Shown: one piece after another, positions 63,638 to 64,000 of the stretch
How positions within the stretch are numbered: position 1 is the first letter of the stretch
Layout: each line of letters opens with the position of its first letter
Origin: an uncultured Clostridium sp.
GTDB taxonomy: Bacteria > Bacillota > Clostridia > TANB77 > CAG-508
Direction of reading: 5' to 3'
DNA: 64,000 nt
NCBI GenBank assembly: GCA_948465565.1
Contig: CAOJXR010000003.1
Location: 29,214 to 93,213 of the forward strand
The notes under the pieces: generated by a model
What the model was told of the DNA's origin: nothing
The model's input: only the letters and a program-made list of their open reading frames with translations
The model's database searches: none
Translations under genes and position numbers: made by a program

Positions 63638-64000
63638 TTACTGAATATATATTAAACTAACAATTAAGTTAGTAAGAGATTTTGCTGTTATATAATATTC
63701 GTCATACTTAATATTGAAAATTGTTTCAAAGTTTTGTTCTGCTTTTGATGTATCTTTGAATTTAAAAATATAGTCTATATTAGATTTAATAGTATTTGCT
63801 GTTGTATTTTCTTTTACTGCTAATTTCTTTCTTAAATCTATCAAACTAATATCATTAGAATGATATTCTTGTATTGCAAGAGTTATAATATCTCTTAGAT
63901 AATATGTGCCTTTACTGGTAGGGCTTAAACCTAGTTCAATAAGTGTAGCTTGTATAAAAGCACGATATGATATTTTTTCTTTATCTTTAGTAAAAACATC
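63638..64000 (-). CDS. Spo0A C-terminal-like DNA-binding protein, partial (runs off the right edge)
   Basis: The frame is open to 64000, giving about 120 residues. ISYRAFIQATLIELGLSPTS, then KGTYYLRDIITLAIQEY and LRKKLAVKENTTANTIKSNI follow the helix pattern of the Spo0A effector domain, including KG-YYLRDAI and the recognition helix after NTT. There is no receiver domain in the visible part. It belongs to element 2 and may be a hijacked copy of the sporulation regulator's DNA-binding domain. The front is missing, so its full architecture is unknown. Confidence 0.8.
   Translation of the reverse strand, partial: DVFTKDKEKISYRAFIQATLIELGLSPTSKGTYYLRDIITLAIQEYHSNDISLIDLRKKLAVKENTTANTIKSNIDYIFKFKDTSKAEQNFETIFNIKYDEYYITAKSLTNLIVSLIYIQ

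Overview
Low-GC Bacillota DNA, most like an uncultured gut Clostridia. The evidence is the AT-rich coding, strong AGGAGG ribosome sites, the rpoB-rpoC and rpsT/dprA/yifB gene content, MobV and Spo0A-type accessory genes and encoded tRNA CCA ends. All calls were read by eye from the sequence and no database was searched.

Layout. 1-5609: the 5' end of rpoC, rpoB with a long structured leader, a MITE-like hairpin and rpsT. 5685-12340: membrane proteins, a PD-(D/E)XK nuclease-like protein, an AI-2E family transporter, yraN, dprA and yifB. 12425-27053: three giant tandem thioester-domain surface proteins, with a small type I toxin-antitoxin cassette between two of them. 27278-28785: a D,D-carboxypeptidase, tRNA-Gly and tRNA-Cys. 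29279-49416: a roughly 20 kb type IV secretion-like locus on the minus strand. It has four VirB2-like pilins, PrgI, a TraC/VirB4 N-domain-like protein, a VirB4 ATPase, three VirB6-like proteins (one carrying an amidase-like domain), two VirB8/NTF2-like proteins and a 1444-residue wall-hydrolase protein. No relaxase or coupling protein is visible in it. 49597-58825: integrative element 1, inserted in the 3' end of the initiator tRNA gene. From 58826 to the right edge: a second element with its own integrase, a MobV relaxase and a Spo0A-C-like protein.

Main observation. Several conserved genes look frameshifted: dprA and yifB in the chromosome, and repA, a DUF1064 gene, an excisionase-like gene and a small replication gene in element 1. 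In every case the break falls on an in-frame CGG codon. Skipping one base, so that CGG-N is read as (C)GGN = Gly, restores the family sequence. I count nine such sites. In the unbroken genes where I checked the phase of CGG triplets by hand I found none in frame. This suggests CGG is not an arginine codon here but a +1 shift signal or quadruplet glycine codon. Sequencing error is a poor fit because the context is always the same.

How the parts may work together. The adhesins, the D,D-carboxypeptidase and the secretion locus together look like a surface and envelope module. The T4SS-like machine has wall-cutting enzymes built in, but its cargo is unknown. Element 1 replicates with a primase/helicase-like protein and integrates with a tyrosine recombinase. 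Element 2 is probably a mobilisable element stacked on the same tRNA site.
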